Source: an uncultured Bacilli bacterium
Lineage (GTDB): Bacteria; Bacillota_I; Bacilli_A; RF39; UBA660
Direction: 5' to 3'
Length of the DNA: 37,835 bases
Assembly (NCBI GenBank): GCA_944358455.1
Contig: CALVRE010000027.1
Location: forward strand, 1-37,835
The notes under the pieces were generated by a model that saw nothing but the letters and a program-made list of their open reading frames with translations, was not told where the DNA came from and made no database searches. The position numbers and the translations under genes are program-made. Positions 1 through 8,106 of this stretch are shown here, in pieces (position 1 is the stretch's first letter; every line of letters starts with the position of its first letter).

Positions 1-757
1 TAATACTATCTAAGCGATCTAAAATCCCACCATGACCTGGCATAATATTAGAAAAATCTTTCTTTCCATAATAACGTTTAATAGCAGAAAAAGTAAGATC
101 TCCAAACTGACCAATAATCGATAAGAAAAGTGACATGAGTAAAATATTATGAATAGGAATCGTTGGATCAATTACTAAATGATAAAAATAAGTTGGAATC
201 AAAGTACCAAATAAGGTACCTCCAATCATTCCTTCCCATGTCTTCTTAGGAGAAATCACTTCTAATAACTTTGTACGACCAATCAAACTGCCAGTCAAAT
301 AAGCATAGGTGTCGGTCAAAATGGAAATGAGTAGTAAATAGACGACAAGATCGAGGCCAATATTACGAAGTAAGATGAAAAGATGGAAAGAACTTCCCAA
401 AAAGAAAATTCCACCAATCAAATAAAATGCATCAGTAACACTATATAACTTCGATTCATGAAATAAAACGACAGGAATTAGTAAAGCTAGAAAAAGGCCC
501 GCTAACAGACGAAAATCAAGAGCATAAGTAATTCCCACTTCTGGTAGTTCGATAAAAATAAACAGTGTTAGTAAAACATAAGAAATAAACTGAATAAATA
601 ATGGTAATTCTTTCTTTGTTTGCTTAATATTCAAAAATTCTTTCAAACCAATCAAAGCAAGCACATAAATAACGGCTTGATAGAGAAATCCGCCATATAA
701 TAAAACGGGAATAAAAATTAATAAAGCGACGATCGCACTAATCATTCTTGTTTTCAT
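1..757 (-). CDS. cdsA: Phosphatidate cytidylyltransferase CdsA (3' end cut by window edge)
   Basis: Makes CDP-diacylglycerol from phosphatidic acid and CTP in the cytoplasmic membrane, the branch point for phosphatidylglycerol and cardiolipin. Reading from the ATG at 757 gives 252 codons of a multi-spanning hydrophobic protein. Near the window edge it carries the CdsA signature: S-x-x-K-R-x4-K-D, then PGHGGILDRLDS. About the last 10-20 residues lie outside the window. The start overlaps the uppS stop in an ATGA arrangement, so the two genes are translationally coupled; uppS-cdsA is a classic lipid-carrier/phospholipid pair. Identification is firm from the signature motif and the neighbour. 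Confidence 0.93.
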   Translation of the reverse strand, partial: MKTRMISAIVALLIFIPVLLYGGFLYQAVIYVLALIGLKEFLNIKQTKKELPLFIQFISYVLLTLFIFIELPEVGITYALDFRLLAGLFLALLIPVVLFHESKLYSVTDAFYLIGGIFFLGSSFHLFILLRNIGLDLVVYLLLISILTDTYAYLTGSLIGRTKLLEVISPKKTWEGMIGGTLFGTLIPTYFYHLVIDPTIPIHNILLMSLFLSIIGQFGDLTFSAIKRYYGKKDFSNIMPGHGGILDRLDSI

Positions 758-1446
758 TTTGCTCCTCCAAATCTACGATCACGATTTTGATATTCTAATA
801 GCGCTTTTTCTAAATCCGATTCATCAAAATCAGGAAAATAAGTATCGGTAAAATACAATTCTGCATAAGCAGATTGATATAACATAAAATTGCTAAGACG
901 ATATTCGCCACTTGTACGAATGAGTAAATCGATCGGTGGTAAATTTTGATATGTATAGTGAAATAATAATTCTGGTGTCAAGGTATCAGGATCGATATTC
1001 TCTTTCATGAACTGTTTTATCATATCCACAATCTCATATTGTCCACCATAATTAAGACAAAAATTAAGGGTTCCTCTTCTATTATCTTTCGTCATTTCTG
1101 TAATTTCATCCATCGCATGCAAAACGTCTTCTCGTAAGCCATCTCTTCTACCGGAGAAAATCACTCGTATCTCTTCTTTTTGATATAATTTTGCTTCCTT
1201 TTTAAACTTATCGACGAAAAGATCCATCAGATAATCCACTTCTTCTTTATCTCGTTTAAAATTTTCAGTCGAAAAAATAAAAGCACTCAAATAAGGAATT
1301 CCTAAGTGAAAAATGGCTAGACTAAGATCGCGAAAGCGATCACTTCCCACCTTGTGCCCCATCGTTCTAGGAAGACCACGTCTTTTTGCCCATCTTCCAT
1401 TTCCATCTAAAATAATAGCTAAATGATTTGGTAATTTTTCAATCAT
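754..1446 (-). CDS. uppS: Isoprenyl transferase / undecaprenyl diphosphate synthase UppS
   Basis: Condenses isopentenyl diphosphate onto farnesyl diphosphate in cis to make the C55 lipid carrier used for cell-wall synthesis. The 230-residue product has the N-terminal P-loop-like motif LDGNGRWAKRRG with catalytic Asp, the GH..G block, the FSTENF/W-type motif (FSTENFKR) and the C-terminal RTSGEYRLSNF and AELYFTDTYFPDF motifs. Its length is normal, slightly short of the usual ~245. The ATG at 1446 follows a GAGGTAGAG ribosome site and a clear promoter at 1468-1496. The stop overlaps the cdsA start by 4 nt. Confidence 0.97.
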   Translation of the reverse strand: MIEKLPNHLAIILDGNGRWAKRRGLPRTMGHKVGSDRFRDLSLAIFHLGIPYLSAFIFSTENFKRDKEEVDYLMDLFVDKFKKEAKLYQKEEIRVIFSGRRDGLREDVLHAMDEITEMTKDNRRGTLNFCLNYGGQYEIVDMIKQFMKENIDPDTLTPELLFHYTYQNLPPIDLLIRTSGEYRLSNFMLYQSAYAELYFTDTYFPDFDESDLEKALLEYQNRDRRFGGAK

Positions 1447-1467
1447 CTATCTCTACCTCACGTTATT

Positions 1468-1496
1468 ATTATAATATATTTTATGCTATAATTCAA
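1468..1496 (-). promoter_or_regulatory. Promoter of uppS-cdsA
   Basis: On the minus strand TTGAAT (1491-1496) and TATAAT (1468-1473) are separated by 17 nt. This is a housekeeping sigma-type promoter just upstream of uppS and downstream of the khpA terminator. Confidence 0.7.
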
Positions 1497-1510
1497 CAAA
1501 ATAGAGAAAG

Positions 1511-1532
1511 AAAAAAGAAGCCTAAGCTTCTT
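1511..1532 (-). terminator. Intrinsic terminator of rpsP-khpA
   Basis: Stem AAGAAGC/GCTTCTT with a 4-nt loop followed by a U-run on the minus strand. The khpA stop codon (1531-1533) lies at the base of the stem. Confidence 0.8.
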
Positions 1533-1776
1533 AAAAAGAATCGATGTTAATCTTTACTTTTTGATTGCCATTTACATAAGCGGCAGCTTGCACAATTGTA
1601 CGAATTGAATTGGCAATGACACCACCTCGACCAATGACTGATCCCATATCGCTTTCGTTCACTAAAACTTGAATTAATATTGTATCATCTTCTCCTTCTA
1701 GTTCTTTTACAGCAACCATTTCAGGATCCTTTACTAAGTTTTTGACTAAAAAGTCCGTTAATTCTACTAGAGTCAT
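1531..1776 (-). CDS. khpA: KH-domain RNA-binding protein KhpA
   Basis: Small single KH-domain RNA chaperone that in Gram-positives partners KhpB (Jag/EloR) and binds many RNAs, affecting cell elongation and division. The hallmark is the KH GxxG loop in the segment SVIGRGGVIANSIRTIV. Reading can begin at a GTG at 1788, but the ATG at 1776, one nucleotide after the rpsP stop, is the better start and gives 81 residues, the normal KhpA length. Co-transcription with rpsP is the conserved order in Bacilli (rpsP-khpA/ylqC). It shares the rpsP promoter and ends at a terminator overlapping its stop. Confidence 0.93.
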   Translation of the reverse strand: MTLVELTDFLVKNLVKDPEMVAVKELEGEDDTILIQVLVNESDMGSVIGRGGVIANSIRTIVQAAAYVNGNQKVKINIDSF

Positions 1777-1777
1777 A

Positions 1778-2059
1778 CTATTTATCACTCTTTTTCATTT
1801 TTTCGTTGTGGAACTTTTCTAAAATTCCTTCTTGTCTAAAGATCATGCGAACCGTATCGGTTGGTTGCGCACCATCGTTTAACCATTTCATCGCTAATTC
1901 TTCATTAACGGTTACCTCCGCTGGATTAGCGGTTGGATTATAAGTACCAATCGTCTCGATAAAACGTCCATCTCTTGGACTTCTTGAATCAGCGGCAACA
2001 ATACGATAGAAAGGTTGTTTTTTTGCTCCCATTCTTTTTAATCTTAATTTAACTGCCAT
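1778..2059 (-). CDS. rpsP: 30S ribosomal protein bS16
   Basis: Structural protein of the small ribosomal subunit body that binds 16S rRNA. The start at 2059 gives the canonical N-terminus [19 protein letters not shown], preceded by a strong GGAGGGAA ribosome site; an upstream in-frame ATG at 2080 lacks one and lies almost at the predicted transcription start. The product is 93 residues with the family motifs [15 protein letters not shown] and GTYNP. The promoter at 2083-2111 is unusual because it shares bases with the cotE terminator. Confidence 0.98.
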   Translation of the reverse strand: MAVKLRLKRMGAKKQPFYRIVAADSRSPRDGRFIETIGTYNPTANPAEVTVNEELAMKWLNDGAQPTDTVRMIFRQEGILEKFHNEKMKKSDK

Positions 2060-2082
2060 AGTTTCCCTCCATTCATGCATTC

Positions 2083-2111
2083 ATTCTAACATAAAAAAAA
2101 AGAAGTGTCAA
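2083..2111 (-). promoter_or_regulatory. rpsP promoter, -35 box inside the cotE terminator
   Basis: TTGACA (2106-2111), 17-nt spacer, TAGAAT (2083-2088) on the minus strand. The -35 hexamer is part of the 3' arm of the cotE terminator stem and the spacer contains its U-tract. Confidence 0.75.
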
Positions 2112-2133
2112 CACCTTTTGGTTGACACTTTAT
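2092..2133 (-). terminator. Intrinsic terminator of cotE
   Basis: Long stem AAGTGTCAACC/(G)GTTGACACTT closed by an A-rich loop and followed on the minus strand by a run of nine T. Its 3' arm doubles as the -35 region of rpsP. Confidence 0.88.
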
Positions 2134-2666
2134 TGTATGTAATCTTCATTCACATTATTCTCAATTTCTTCTTCGATTTCTGGTGTCACTTCATCTTCGA
2201 TTTCATCCCATGGTTCTTCATCTTCTTCGACTGCAATTTTCATCTTTGTTTCACCGACAATTTCAACGCCAAGTTCTTTTTCAATATCGAACGTAATAAC
2301 ACCATTTTCTCCAATGTTCACTTTACTACAAGTTGGTTGTTTGAGCGTACGTACAATAATATCGGTATCTCCCGTCAAATCTGCATTTTCTCTTATTTTT
2401 ACGTTAAATAAATCATTGTAATCGATCTTTTTACTTACTACTGTCGTCTTAGAATCATTGTCATAAGAATACCAAATATTAACATCAAATGAGCCATCTA
2501 CGCCCACTTTCCCACTCGATTTATATCCTTTGAACTTGTGATTGATGACCCAGCATCCTAGAACAGTAGTTGGATTATCGACCGTTTCGATACTATAATT
2601 GTTTTTGAAATATTTTTTACCTTTTCCAATAACGGCTTTGGTTACAATTTCTTTATATGCTGCCAT
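2130..2666 (-). CDS. cotE: Spore outer-coat morphogenetic protein CotE
   Basis: CotE forms the scaffold on which the outer coat of Bacillus-type endospores is assembled. The 178-residue product opens with MAAYKEIVTKAVIGKGKKY, the conserved CotE head. It continues with LGCWVINHKFKG, a D-x-N-x-WYSY segment and VVGETK-like IVGETKMKIAV, and ends in the typical highly acidic tail rich in Glu/Asp. I chose the ATG at 2666 (GAGGGGTGA ribosome site) over 2681. It sits downstream of miaB and helD; in B. subtilis cotE also lies just downstream of the miaB homologue. A sigma-K-like promoter precedes it. This implies a sporulating ancestor or host. Confidence 0.9.
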   Translation of the reverse strand: MAAYKEIVTKAVIGKGKKYFKNNYSIETVDNPTTVLGCWVINHKFKGYKSSGKVGVDGSFDVNIWYSYDNDSKTTVVSKKIDYNDLFNVKIRENADLTGDTDIIVRTLKQPTCSKVNIGENGVITFDIEKELGVEIVGETKMKIAVEEDEEPWDEIEDEVTPEIEEEIENNVNEDYIQ

Positions 2667-2683
2667 ATCTTCACCCCTCACTC

Positions 2684-2710
2684 TAATCTATGCAAAGGAA
2701 AGAGAAAAGT
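2684..2710 (-). promoter_or_regulatory. Candidate sigma-K-type promoter of cotE
   Basis: On the minus strand AC (2709-2710), 16 nt, then CATAGATTA (2684-2692), matching the mother-cell sigma-K pattern AC-N16-CATAnnnTA. It would start transcription about 12 nt before the cotE ATG. B. subtilis cotE is under sigma-E and sigma-K control. The match is short and could be chance. Confidence 0.45.
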
Positions 2711-2743
2711 GTACAAAAATTGAGTGAAAAGTGAAATTCACAC

Positions 2744-4810
2744 TTACGCGATCAAAGGTTCTACCAATTCCGTTTGATACAAGATTAAAAGTTCATGAAG
2801 AGGTCTTGTCATAGATACATAAAGAAGTTTCATATCTGTTTCATTTTCCGAATCAAATACCTCTTTACTAGCATCAGCCAGTATCACTGCATCGAACTCT
2901 AAACCTTTCGATAAAGAACTCGTAATACTACAGATACCGCCATGATATTCTGCATCATCAATCGTAACATGAGAAATCGCAATATGATTTTTTAAATAGT
3001 CATATATATGCTTTGCATCCATTTCATTCTTAGAAATGATAGCGATTGTTTTATGCCCTTTTTCCTGATACAACAATATATGATTCAAAATATTTTCATA
3101 ACTTGCATCATTCTCATAACGAACGGGAAGTCCATGACGAATCACCGGTTCTGTTTCAAAGAGTCCTAAATAACGGTTTATTTTATTCGCTTCCATCATA
3201 ATTTCAATCGTCGTACGATAACTTTTCTTGAGTGTACAAGTCGTAGCATTCAATTCATTCTCAATCGAATCCCAGCTTCCAATACTACGATATGGATAAA
3301 TCGATTGCGCTAGATCGCCAAAGATACTAAATGTTGCATTTTTAAAGATCAGTCTGAGCGTAATAAAGATAAATTCTTTATAATCCTGTGCTTCATCGAT
3401 AACCACTTGTCTATAACGATCGAAATAATCCGATCCTTTTATTCGATGTTTCAAATACATAAGTGCATTCAAATCTTCCATCTTATAAATCCTTTTATGA
3501 ATTTGGTTCAACTCTTGATGCTCCAAAAATAAAATTGTCTCATCTTGCACATAGTCTTCTAGATGATTCAAAAATTTATAATAAATCGATGGTAATTTTT
3601 CATTCACCACTTTAAAATACTTTCGCAGCAAGTGGCATCCGGCACTTTCAATTTCTTTTACAAGCGCTTTCTTCTCTTGAATCAATTGTTTTTTTCTGGT
3701 TTCATCTGACTCATGAAAATAAATAGCATCGAGATACATTTTGGCATCAAAAATCAGTGCTTCTTTGCGCTCACGAATTTTCTTCATCGCTAATAAGATC
3801 GTATATTCAACTTGTTCTTTCCATGAACTGCCTCTTGATTCATGATCGAATAGATATTTGATTTCACTCCTTTTCAGAAGTGGAAAACCATGCATCATCA
3901 AATCACCGCTTGGAACAACTTCACATCTCAGATCATCTAAATAGCGATCGATCACATCTTTAAAATAGTGTGACATTTTGAAATTAGTCAAAAGATTATC
4001 TGGCATCTTCGATAGCTGAAATGTTTCTTTTAAATATTTGCTTGCTAACGTGACAAAGTCATACTCTTTTACTCCATAAACATCTAAATCCGGCAAGACA
4101 TCTGATATATAGTTTACAAAAAACTTATTTGGTCCTAAAATCATATATTGATCGGAACGGATTAGATGTTTATAGTTGTACTCTAAATAGGCGATACGAT
4201 GAAGTGCGACTGTCGTTTTACCAGAACCAGCAACTCCCTGAACAATTAAGTTCTTATAAAGACTTTCACGAATAATACTATTTTGTTCACTTTGAATCGT
4301 TGCAACAATATTCTTGAGTCTTGCATCATTACTTGCACTTAAATATGGTTTTAGAATTTCATCATTGGAAACCGTATCGACATCGTGGTAGGAAAGCAAC
4401 TTTGAATTTTCAATTTCATATTGTCTTTTCAGGATTAACTCACCAAACGTGGTTCCTTCGGGTGTTTGATAAGAGGCAGAACCAATATTACTATCATAAT
4501 AAAGTGAAGCAATCGGCGCTCGCCAATCGACTGTTACAATATCTTCCCTTTCGTTTGTAAGGCCAACTTTCCCAATGTAGCAAATATCTTTTTCGTGGTT
4601 TTTACTTTGAAAATCAATCCGTGCGAAATATGGTTTTAACAAGCTATTTTGATAAATGCGAATTCTATTTTTCAAAGTATTCTGATAATCGAGTTTTTCT
4701 TCCAAAGTCTCATAACTTCCTCTATCGGAATTGATGAGCATGGTTTTCACTACTTCGATCTTTTTTTCGTATTCTTTCAGTACTTCTTCTAATTTTTTTC
4801 TTTCTTCCAT
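2744..4810 (-). CDS. helD: HelD-type RNA polymerase-associated helicase (chromosomal copy)
   Basis: UvrD/Rep-like superfamily 1 ATPase of the HelD class, which binds RNA polymerase, inserts arms into its channels and recycles stalled or post-termination enzyme. The 688-residue product has an N-terminal coiled-coil arm (residues 1-60), the HelD hallmark DWRAPIASLYY (95-105), Walker A GVAGSGKT (192-199), Walker B IDEAQD (471-476) and C-terminal SF1 motifs (SKGLEFDAVILAD; LLYVSMTRP). ATG at 4810 follows AGAAGGAGG. It lies between miaB and cotE. A second, clearly related HelD sits in the mobile cassette at 16877-18952; this copy's base composition matches its neighbours and it looks like the housekeeping one. 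Confidence 0.9.
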   Translation of the reverse strand: MEERKKLEEVLKEYEKKIEVVKTMLINSDRGSYETLEEKLDYQNTLKNRIRIYQNSLLKPYFARIDFQSKNHEKDICYIGKVGLTNEREDIVTVDWRAPIASLYYDSNIGSASYQTPEGTTFGELILKRQYEIENSKLLSYHDVDTVSNDEILKPYLSASNDARLKNIVATIQSEQNSIIRESLYKNLIVQGVAGSGKTTVALHRIAYLEYNYKHLIRSDQYMILGPNKFFVNYISDVLPDLDVYGVKEYDFVTLASKYLKETFQLSKMPDNLLTNFKMSHYFKDVIDRYLDDLRCEVVPSGDLMMHGFPLLKRSEIKYLFDHESRGSSWKEQVEYTILLAMKKIRERKEALIFDAKMYLDAIYFHESDETRKKQLIQEKKALVKEIESAGCHLLRKYFKVVNEKLPSIYYKFLNHLEDYVQDETILFLEHQELNQIHKRIYKMEDLNALMYLKHRIKGSDYFDRYRQVVIDEAQDYKEFIFITLRLIFKNATFSIFGDLAQSIYPYRSIGSWDSIENELNATTCTLKKSYRTTIEIMMEANKINRYLGLFETEPVIRHGLPVRYENDASYENILNHILLYQEKGHKTIAIISKNEMDAKHIYDYLKNHIAISHVTIDDAEYHGGICSITSSLSKGLEFDAVILADASKEVFDSENETDMKLLYVSMTRPLHELLILYQTELVEPLIA

Positions 4811-4914
4811 ATTACCTCCTTCTATTTATGATTAGTCTTTTTCCCCAATTTGACAAGACTTGCTCTTGCCAAGCACACCCAAAAGGGAGAAAAGCGGACT
4901 AGAAGTGTGAAAAT

Positions 4915-4944
4915 ACGAAAAATAAGTAGATTTTGAGATCTACT
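4915..4944 (-). terminator. Weak hairpin between miaB and helD
   Basis: Stem AGTAGAT/ATCTACT (4925-4931 and 4938-4944) followed on the minus strand by TATTTTT. It is a second possible terminator behind miaB. The rest of the 214-nt gap shows nothing I recognise. Confidence 0.45.
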
Positions 4945-5014
4945 GGTTGTAAATAATAAAGCCTAGTATTTTTTGACTATTCTAAAATATCATGGCAAGA
5001 ATGATATTGTCAAT

Positions 5015-5043
5015 AAAAAAGAGATTATTTTTCCATAATCTCT
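5015..5043 (-). terminator. Intrinsic terminator of miaB
   Basis: Stem AGAGATTAT/ATAATCTCT with a T6 tract on the minus strand; the miaB stop codon is in the loop region. Confidence 0.88.
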
Positions 5044-6449
5044 CCATCCATACTCCATGTTTTCACATCGGTAATTTTGACATCGACAATCTTACCAATG
5101 TTGTCTTTTGATCCTTTCACATTCACTAATTTCATCGTATCGGTATATCCCATCAACTTATGTTCATCTTTTTCACTAATTCCCTCAATTAAAACTGGTA
5201 CTACCCGATTTAGATAAGCATCATTTGCTTTTTTTGCATATTCATTCACTAGTTGATTCAATTCTTGAAGACGACGTTCCTTTTCTTCGATAGGAGTATC
5301 ATCTTTCATACGACTAGCAGGGGTTCCTTCGCGAGGAGAAAAAATGAATGTAAAAGCAGAATCGTACTCGCAAGTACGAACGACATCTAATGTTTCTTTG
5401 AAATCTTCTTCAGTTTCTCCAGGAAAGCCTACGATAATATCAGTCGTAATACTACTATAAGGAAGAGCTTCTTTCAGTTTATGAAAGAGTTCTAAATAGG
5501 ATTCTTTAGTATATCTTCTTCCCATCAATTTTAAAATACGACTAGATCCTGATTGTAAAGGAAGATGAATATAAGGCATAATATTAGGGTATTTGGCAAT
5601 TATTTCGATCATATGATCAGTAAAATCCCATGGATGACTCGTCACAAAACGAACACGAGCGATTCCTGTCTTTGCAACATCCTCTAGTAGATTAGCCATG
5701 TTGTAATTCAGATTTAAGTCTTTTCCATAAGCATTGACATTCTGACCTAACAAGGTTACTTCCTGATACCCATCGGCCACTAAGTTTTCTACTTCTTGGA
5801 TGATAAATTCAGGATGACGACTTCTTTGTTTTCCTCTCGTATAAGGAACAATACAATAAGTACAGAACTTGTCACATCCATACATAATATTAACCCAAGC
5901 TTTATATTTGCTATCACGTTTTACCGGAATATTTTCGATAATTTCGCCTTCGATACTAGGTACTTCGACTTCGATACTGTGTTTATCGATCGCCTCTTTT
6001 AAAATGTTGGGCAAATTATAAATATTGTGAGTCCCAAAGACGATATCGATCCAGGCGTGTTTCTTCAAAATTTCGTCGACGACCACTTCTTCTTGGGCCA
6101 TACATCCACAAATACCAACCATGATATCGGGGCGTTCCTCTTTCATATGTTTCATTCTTCCAATCATACCAAATACTTTATTATGAGCATTTTCACGAAT
6201 CGCACAAGTATTGAGTAAGATTAAATCAGCTTCCTCCATCACACTTGCTTCTGTAAACGACATATCTTCTAAAATGGCTTTTATATTTTCCGTATCATGT
6301 TCGTTCATTTGACAGCCATAGGTTTTTACAAAATATGTTTTTCCTTTTCCTAATTCTTTTAAATTTTCTTTTACGATATATTCACTCGTTTTCACCAATA
6401 CTTCGGCACGTGTTCTTTTTTGTGCTTCTTTCAAATTTGGTTTTAGCAT
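5025..6449 (-). CDS. miaB: tRNA-2-methylthio-N6-isopentenyladenosine synthase MiaB
   Basis: Radical SAM methylthiotransferase that adds the methylthio group to i6A37 in tRNAs reading UNN codons. The 474-residue product has the N-terminal UPF0004 domain with its three cluster cysteines (C46 in TYGCQMNEHD, C82 in LLNTCAIREN, C116). The radical SAM CxxxCxxC follows at C192/C196/C199 (MYGCDKFCTYCIVPYTRG). A C-terminal TRAM domain ends the protein. Its ~30-residue N-terminal extension is typical of Firmicute MiaB. Transcribed from its own promoter (6474-6502). Its position upstream of cotE resembles the B. subtilis order. Confidence 0.97.
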   Translation of the reverse strand: MLKPNLKEAQKRTRAEVLVKTSEYIVKENLKELGKGKTYFVKTYGCQMNEHDTENIKAILEDMSFTEASVMEEADLILLNTCAIRENAHNKVFGMIGRMKHMKEERPDIMVGICGCMAQEEVVVDEILKKHAWIDIVFGTHNIYNLPNILKEAIDKHSIEVEVPSIEGEIIENIPVKRDSKYKAWVNIMYGCDKFCTYCIVPYTRGKQRSRHPEFIIQEVENLVADGYQEVTLLGQNVNAYGKDLNLNYNMANLLEDVAKTGIARVRFVTSHPWDFTDHMIEIIAKYPNIMPYIHLPLQSGSSRILKLMGRRYTKESYLELFHKLKEALPYSSITTDIIVGFPGETEEDFKETLDVVRTCEYDSAFTFIFSPREGTPASRMKDDTPIEEKERRLQELNQLVNEYAKKANDAYLNRVVPVLIEGISEKDEHKLMGYTDTMKLVNVKGSKDNIGKIVDVKITDVKTWSMDGEIMEK

Positions 6450-6473
6450 AGTACCACTTCCTCGACACGATTA

Positions 6474-6502
6474 ATAATATCATAAATTATCATTTTATAC
6501 AA
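6474..6502 (-). promoter_or_regulatory. Promoter of miaB
   Basis: TTGTAT (6497-6502), 17 nt, TATTAT (6474-6479) with a TGa extended -10 on the minus strand, directly behind the antiporter terminator. Confidence 0.6.
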
Positions 6503-6503
6503 G

Positions 6504-6527
6504 AAAAAAGAGCAATCAAGCTCTTTT
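6504..6527 (-). terminator. Intrinsic terminator of the antiporter operon
   Basis: Stem AAAGAGC/GCTCTTT followed by T6 on the minus strand; the antiporter stop TGA is in the loop. Confidence 0.88.
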
Positions 6528-7715
6528 GAACCATTTCTGTTTTTTCTCATTTCCAATCTCGTTTGCTCTTCTAAGACAAAATCGTACCAAAAAGGGACTT
6601 GCCATATCAAATAATACACTAGATGCAACAACGATCGCTTGTAGTTCTTGTCCATCTTTCGGAAGTGCTTCAGCAGCAACGAGAGCAAGTCCAATTGCAA
6701 TTCCTGTTTGGGAAAGTAAAGAAGGTCCCAAATATTTGGTAATCGTCCGATCACATTTCATAGTTTTTGCACCCATACTCGTACCGATTATTTTACCTAT
6801 CGTACGGGCGAAAATGAAGATGATTCCATAGAGACCAATTTCTGGTAACAAAGTAAAGTCTAAACTTGCGCCTGATAGGATGAAAAATAAAATAAACAAA
6901 GGTGGTGTCAAAATATCCGTTAGATGAATAATTTTATGGATCACTTTATTCGGTGTCGTATTGACAAAAGCAAATCCCATGATGATAGCTACTAGTAAAG
7001 AAGAAATATTCAAATATTCGCACACTCCCATCATAAGAAAGAGAAAGGCAATAATACAAATAGCCATCTCCATGTCAGATTTGATCAATCGTTCACATCG
7101 ACCTAAGAGTAAACCCAGAATAGAACCGATTAATAAAGATAAAATAATTTCACGGAATGGTTCTATCCAAACAAAAAGGTCCGATGTTAGATGTGTTTCA
7201 TTTTGAGCGAACGCGAACGCAAAGCCAAAGAGGAGAATCGATACGACATCACCGATGGCAATAACCGACAACATCATATCCGTAAGTGGTCCTCTCGCTT
7301 TATACTCTTTTATGATCATCATGATAGCAGGTGGTGCGGTCGAAGATGCGATCGCACCTAAGATGAGAGCCAATGAAAAGTTCGCATTCACAAGAACAAG
7401 CAATCCTGTCACGATAAAAAAAGTAAAAAACGAACTAATCAGAGTAATGACAAGAGGTTTTATCCCCATCTTTTTGATAAATTTTAATTTGAACTCCGAA
7501 CCAACAGAAAACGAAATAAACGCTAACGCCATCGAAACGAACGTTTCTAATTCTAGTAAAATAGATGAATTAATCCAATTTAAAAAAGATGGACCGATTA
7601 AAATACCAGCAATTAAATATCCGATAATCGCAGGAAGATGAAGCCTTTTCGCAATCTCGTTACACAATATTCCAGCAAATAAGATGATAGATATGGAATA
7701 TAATAGATGCGTCAT
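6516..7715 (-). CDS. CPA2-family cation/proton antiporter, membrane domain only
   Basis: Integral membrane protein of the Kef/GerN/NapA-like monovalent cation:proton antiporter family, exchanging Na+ or K+ for H+. The 399 residues are almost entirely hydrophobic, with about 12-13 predicted spans. The N-terminal family motif RLHLPAIIGYLIAGILIGPS, the FSVGSEF segment, the STAPPA unwound-helix motif and an ion-site helix reading IAIGDVVSILLF are present. That helix has a single Asp where CPA2 members usually have Asp-Asp, so stoichiometry may differ. No C-terminal RCK/TrkA-N domain is fused. The start overlaps the stop of the 108-residue gene by 4 nt (ATGA), suggesting the small protein supplies regulation. 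Confidence 0.88.
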   Translation of the reverse strand: MTHLLYSISIILFAGILCNEIAKRLHLPAIIGYLIAGILIGPSFLNWINSSILLELETFVSMALAFISFSVGSEFKLKFIKKMGIKPLVITLISSFFTFFIVTGLLVLVNANFSLALILGAIASSTAPPAIMMIIKEYKARGPLTDMMLSVIAIGDVVSILLFGFAFAFAQNETHLTSDLFVWIEPFREIILSLLIGSILGLLLGRCERLIKSDMEMAICIIAFLFLMMGVCEYLNISSLLVAIIMGFAFVNTTPNKVIHKIIHLTDILTPPLFILFFILSGASLDFTLLPEIGLYGIIFIFARTIGKIIGTSMGAKTMKCDRTITKYLGPSLLSQTGIAIGLALVAAEALPKDGQELQAIVVASSVLFDMASPFLVRFCLRRANEIGNEKKQKWFKRA

Positions 7716-8038
7716 GATAATGTTCCCTCCACATCACGAAGAGGAATAATATAAGAAAAATAAGCACGAACAGGAACTAATTCCTTTGTGATCTTTTGAG
7801 CCTCTTTTACTTCTTCCTCCGTTCCAACGATTTCAATTTGATAACTATCATCATCGACATAATCCATCATATAACGTAAACTAGAAAAAATAGGGGCCGC
7901 TTTTTTATGACGTTTCTTCTCTTTTCTTAAGCTAACACTTTCGATAACCGTAATATTTGTAATGTTTTTTTCGCGAAATTGATGCATTAATTCGGCATAC
8001 AACTCTTCTTCTCTTAAAACGATCACACATAAATTCAT
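7712..8038 (-). CDS. Small ferredoxin-like (P-II-like?) protein coupled to the antiporter
   Basis: A 108-residue soluble protein with no recognisable catalytic motif. Alternating strands and helices (MNLCVIVLREEELYAELMHQF, NITNITVIES, then SYQIEIVGTEEEVKEAQKITKELV) suggest a P-II/CutA-like ferredoxin fold with a basic loop in the middle (RKEKKRHKKAA). It is first in a two-gene operon and overlaps the antiporter start by 4 nt, so a regulatory or sensory role for the antiporter is a reasonable inference. ATG at 8038 follows AGGAGAG. The fold assignment is tentative. Confidence 0.55.
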   Translation of the reverse strand: MNLCVIVLREEELYAELMHQFREKNITNITVIESVSLRKEKKRHKKAAPIFSSLRYMMDYVDDDSYQIEIVGTEEEVKEAQKITKELVPVRAYFSYIIPLRDVEGTLS

Positions 8039-8058
8039 ACACTCACTCTCCTATTTTC

Positions 8059-8087
8059 ATTATATCTTCGTAAACAAAAGAATGCAA
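8059..8087 (-). promoter_or_regulatory. Promoter of the small protein-antiporter operon
   Basis: TTGCAT (8082-8087), 17 nt, TATAAT (8059-8064) on the minus strand. The -35 lies within the 3' arm of the upstream RNase J gene's terminator. Confidence 0.7.
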
Positions 8088-8106
8088 GAATTATACTTCT
8101 TGCATT
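8076..8106 (-). terminator. Intrinsic terminator of the RNase J-like gene
   Basis: Ten-bp stem AATGCAAGAA/TTCTTGCATT followed by TCTTTT on the minus strand. The stop codon of the RNase J gene is in the loop and the next promoter overlaps the stem. Confidence 0.85.

Noticed and set aside
4321-4560. Plus-strand ORFs throughout the window, for example 4321-4560, 7255-7641, 21796-22167 and 27435-27707
   Set aside because: All lie opposite well-supported minus-strand genes, lack ribosome sites and have no recognisable domains; they are antisense shadows.
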